A stretch of 6,482 nt of DNA, taken from assembly GCA_903924445.1 (NCBI GenBank), contig CAIYBQ010000068.1, positions 1 to 6,482 on the forward strand. Direction: 5' to 3'. Positions 4,316 to 6,482 of the stretch are shown in pieces. The position numbers and the translations under genes are program-made. The stretch's first letter is position 1. Each line of letters begins with the position of its first letter. Source of the DNA: an uncultured Armatimonadota bacterium. GTDB lineage: Bacteria > Armatimonadota > Armatimonadia > Armatimonadales > Armatimonadaceae. Under the pieces are notes generated by a model, which worked only from the letters and a program-made list of their open reading frames with translations, did no database searches and was not told the DNA's origin.

Positions 4316-6482
4316 AAGGGCGCGTTATGGCTTCATCGAGGTTCATCACACTCAGAATAACCACCGTCCACGCAGCCACTTCAGGCGCTGGTAAATCTGT
4401 CATCCGGCGATGTTCACCTACGACAACCAGAGCCGCCGCGGCCTTCTTGTCAACCATAAAGTGCTTGCGCTGCTTTTCCAAGAGCTCGGTAAAGCGCTTG
4501 GTTTCCAAACGGGATGCTCTTCTTGAAAGTAACCTGATAAACACTCCATCGAGTCTTGCCGCATCCGTGGGAACTGAGCTGAGGATGCGCTCAGCCAGGA
4601 TTCTGGAAGCCTCCGTATACGTTGGGTCGTTGAGCAATACCAATGCCTGAAGTGGTGTGTTTGTTGCCGGGCGGCGGACAATACAAAACTCCCGCTCAGG
4701 TGCATCAAATGTCTGCAACGATGGTGGAGGGACTGTACGCTTCCAAAAGGTATACATCGAGCGACGATAAAGCTTTTCGCCGTGATCCTGAACGTAATAC
4801 TGCGCTGTAAAGTCACCCTTGAATGACAGCTCTTCCCACAAACCATCTGGCTGATAGGTCTTTACACTGGGTCCACCGATTTCTGCTACCAACAGACCGG
4901 ATGCCGCGAGCGCCATATCGCGAACAAACTCGGCTTGCAGACGCGGCCTCGATGCATACGCATGCCACACATTTTCTGGGTCGCGTTGCTTCAAACTCTT
5001 AGATGGAGATGCTGAACGCTTGTATGCATCGGATGTAACCAATGTTCGAAGGATGCTCTTTGTATTCCAACCGCGTCGGACGTACTCAGATGCCAACCAG
5101 TCGAGGAGCTCTGAATGCGATGGCCATTCGCCTTGGACGCCAAAGTTCTCCGATGTACGGACAATTCCCGTTCCAAAAGCAATCTGCCAAAGACGATTGA
5201 CAGCAACTCGGCTGGTTAGGGGATGTTCACCGGATGTCAACCAGCGCGCGAGACCGAGGCGGGACTTTACATTTGCCAACGATGACGCCTTACCAAACGT
5301 TGGTACGCCTGGAGTTACAACCACTGTCGGTTTGTCGTATTGGCCACGGTCCAAAATGAATGTCTTACGAACATCCTTGCGCTCTTTCATCACCATCGAT
5401 GTAGGAATGGATGCCGTGAGTGTCTGGCGCTGTTCGATCAGGTTTTGACGTTTGCGGAAGACATCTACGGAGCTGCCTGACAGGGCACTTGCGACGCAGA
5501 ACTGAAGATCGCTAGATGCGCCTGGCATCATTGCTGCGGTCGTGATGTAGCTGAGTCCCAAAGACTTTATGACTGATACATCTTCTTCTGTTGATGCACT
5601 TGGTCGAATACAGAGATCAGACACCATCCCTTGAAATGTTGCACCGGTTCCACGATCACCAATGTGAATCGGGAGATCCGTTGAGAACGTGCCTGAAAGT
5701 GTATTGTGATCGGCTGCGATTGGCACCTTCTGACCATTCATGAACAAAGTGATGCCATCTGGTTTACCGCTGCCATCATTGGTGATAACGGTGTGCACCC
5801 ATTCTCGAACAGGAGCTTTAAACGTCGAGCGGAACCGGAGCGCACTCGCAGGCCAGCTGTTGATGAAGTGCAACAGCGGTGAACCACCTTCCAGATAGAA
5901 GTCCCACCCTTTGAGGTTATTACCAACATCCATTTGGGAAACTGGTATCCCGGCACCATTCTCCGACCAGTACCAAAATGAAATGCTGAACGGCTTAGCC
6001 AATGTCATCGTGGGAGCGCCGGCGATGACAGGCGCCGTGCCAGTACCAACACGCATCGCCGGCATCCTGTTGGGGCCTTCTACGACTCTTGTCATCGAAC
6101 CCGCGAGTCCATCCTTGGACTTTGTTCCAACACTCAGTGGGCGATCACCCAGGACCCAGCGGTAGTCATCGCTTACGATCGGACCTCTATTAACATTTCC
6201 AAGTCCAGCCAGGATGCTTCCAGAGATCGACTTGCATTCACGCGTCAACCCATCGATGCGGCTTGTAAGCGCATCGAGCTGCGCCTGCTCCGCCGGCGAT
6301 ACCGCAGGGATAAACGGCTTGGCATTTCCGCGCATCCCATCAAGACCCTCTTCATCGATGTTGTTAAACAACGCAAAGAACTTGTAGTACTCATCCATGG
6401 CAACAGGATCGTACTTATGGTCATGGCACTGAGCGCAGCGGAGCGTCAATCCCATCGTCACCGTGGCAGTCGTGTCCACACG
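4314..6482 (-). CDS. PSCyt/PSD1 (DUF1549-LamG-DUF1553) protein, N-terminus outside window
   Basis: The frame runs off the right edge; 722 residues are visible, numbered here from base 6482. Residues 1-45 are the end of a DUF1549 (PSCyt2) domain, with TMGLTLRCAQCHDHKYDP containing a CxxCH motif at 16-20. Residues ~160-296 resemble a concanavalin/laminin-G-like domain (FSISFWYWSENG, LFMNGQKV, GTGATFQGMVSDLCIRP). After the linker ILDRGQYDKPTVVVTPGVP, the DUF1553 (PSD1) domain covers ~405-660 with RLGLARWLTSGEHPLTSRVAVNRLW, FGVQGEWPSHSELLDWLA, RPRLQAEFVRD and RRPATNTPLQALVLLND. The protein ends normally with VMNLDEAITRP. Such proteins usually start with a signal peptide and a cytochrome-like PSCyt1 domain, which would lie beyond the edge. 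The family is expanded in Planctomycetota and relatives. Members are often next to DUF1501 genes; their function is unknown, though an envelope or exported role is generally assumed. GTG 6479 is not the true start, because conserved sequence continues through it. Confidence 0.93.
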   Translation of the reverse strand, partial: RVDTTATVTMGLTLRCAQCHDHKYDPVAMDEYYKFFALFNNIDEEGLDGMRGNAKPFIPAVSPAEQAQLDALTSRIDGLTRECKSISGSILAGLGNVNRGPIVSDDYRWVLGDRPLSVGTKSKDGLAGSMTRVVEGPNRMPAMRVGTGTAPVIAGAPTMTLAKPFSISFWYWSENGAGIPVSQMDVGNNLKGWDFYLEGGSPLLHFINSWPASALRFRSTFKAPVREWVHTVITNDGSGKPDGITLFMNGQKVPIAADHNTLSGTFSTDLPIHIGDRGTGATFQGMVSDLCIRPSASTEEDVSVIKSLGLSYITTAAMMPGASSDLQFCVASALSGSSVDVFRKRQNLIEQRQTLTASIPTSMVMKERKDVRKTFILDRGQYDKPTVVVTPGVPTFGKASSLANVKSRLGLARWLTSGEHPLTSRVAVNRLWQIAFGTGIVRTSENFGVQGEWPSHSELLDWLASEYVRRGWNTKSILRTLVTSDAYKRSASPSKSLKQRDPENVWHAYASRPRLQAEFVRDMALAASGLLVAEIGGPSVKTYQPDGLWEELSFKGDFTAQYYVQDHGEKLYRRSMYTFWKRTVPPPSLQTFDAPEREFCIVRRPATNTPLQALVLLNDPTYTEASRILAERILSSVPTDAARLDGVFIRLLSRRASRLETKRFTELLEKQRKHFMVDKKAAAALVVVGEHRRMTDLPAPEVAAWTVVILSVMNLDEAITRP

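Noticed and set aside
5020..5448. A 142-codon + strand frame opposite the PSD1 gene
   Set aside because: It is antisense to conserved DUF1553 sequence, with no ribosome binding site or recognisable motif.
6423..6437. CAQCH in the PSD1 protein read as proof of a c-type cytochrome
   Set aside because: CxxCH fits a heme-attachment motif, but this motif lies in a DUF1549 domain of unknown function and the cytochrome-like PSCyt1 domain is not in the window. Heme binding here is not established.

Overview
The window reads as ordinary bacterial chromosome, moderately GC-rich by eye. No insertion sequence, phage gene, CRISPR array, tRNA or rRNA is visible. It holds a gluconeogenesis-factor gene (yvcK), a Tat-type metallophosphoesterase, a DUF922 putative zinc protease, a CIRCE-controlled groES-groEL operon and a large PSCyt/PSD1 (DUF1549/DUF1553) protein. 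PSCyt/PSD1 proteins are abundant in Planctomycetota, Verrucomicrobiota, Acidobacteriota and Armatimonadota and rare elsewhere. Combined with a yvcK homologue, a HrcA/CIRCE-type heat-shock operator and a GroEL that resembles Armatimonadota/Deinococcus/Chloroflexi proteins, this makes Armatimonadota (Fimbriimonadia-like) my best guess. That assignment is an inference from memory of the families and is not secure.

Layout. Positions 1-717 (+) are the C-terminal three quarters of a YvcK/CofD-like protein. After 10 nt comes a twin-arginine-signal metallophosphoesterase of the YkuE type (728-1606, +), probably in the same operon. From there the window is transcribed in the opposite direction. A DUF922 gene (1574-2230 or 1574-2143, -) converges on the phosphoesterase, and their 3' ends overlap by 33 bp. 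The bicistronic groES-groEL operon (4176 to 2254, -) ends in a near-perfect intrinsic terminator at 2193-2227. Its 137-nt upstream gap carries a recognisable promoter and a CIRCE-type inverted repeat. Positions 4314-6482 (-) are a PSCyt-LamG-PSD1 protein whose N-terminus lies beyond the right edge.

How the genes fit together. GroES and GroEL form the chaperonin, and the operator position suggests HrcA repression that is relieved by heat. YvcK and the phosphoesterase may share an envelope or UDP-sugar theme, but this is inferred only from adjacency and family knowledge. The DUF922 and PSCyt/PSD1 proteins belong to families normally exported to the cell envelope, and their biological roles are unknown.

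The most unusual area is 2116-2290. Here the groEL terminator stem coincides with the first codons of the longest DUF922 reading frame, a palindrome places a strong Shine-Dalgarno sequence just before it, and the His-rich groEL tail can pair with the terminator arms. I found no convincing new multi-gene system in this window.
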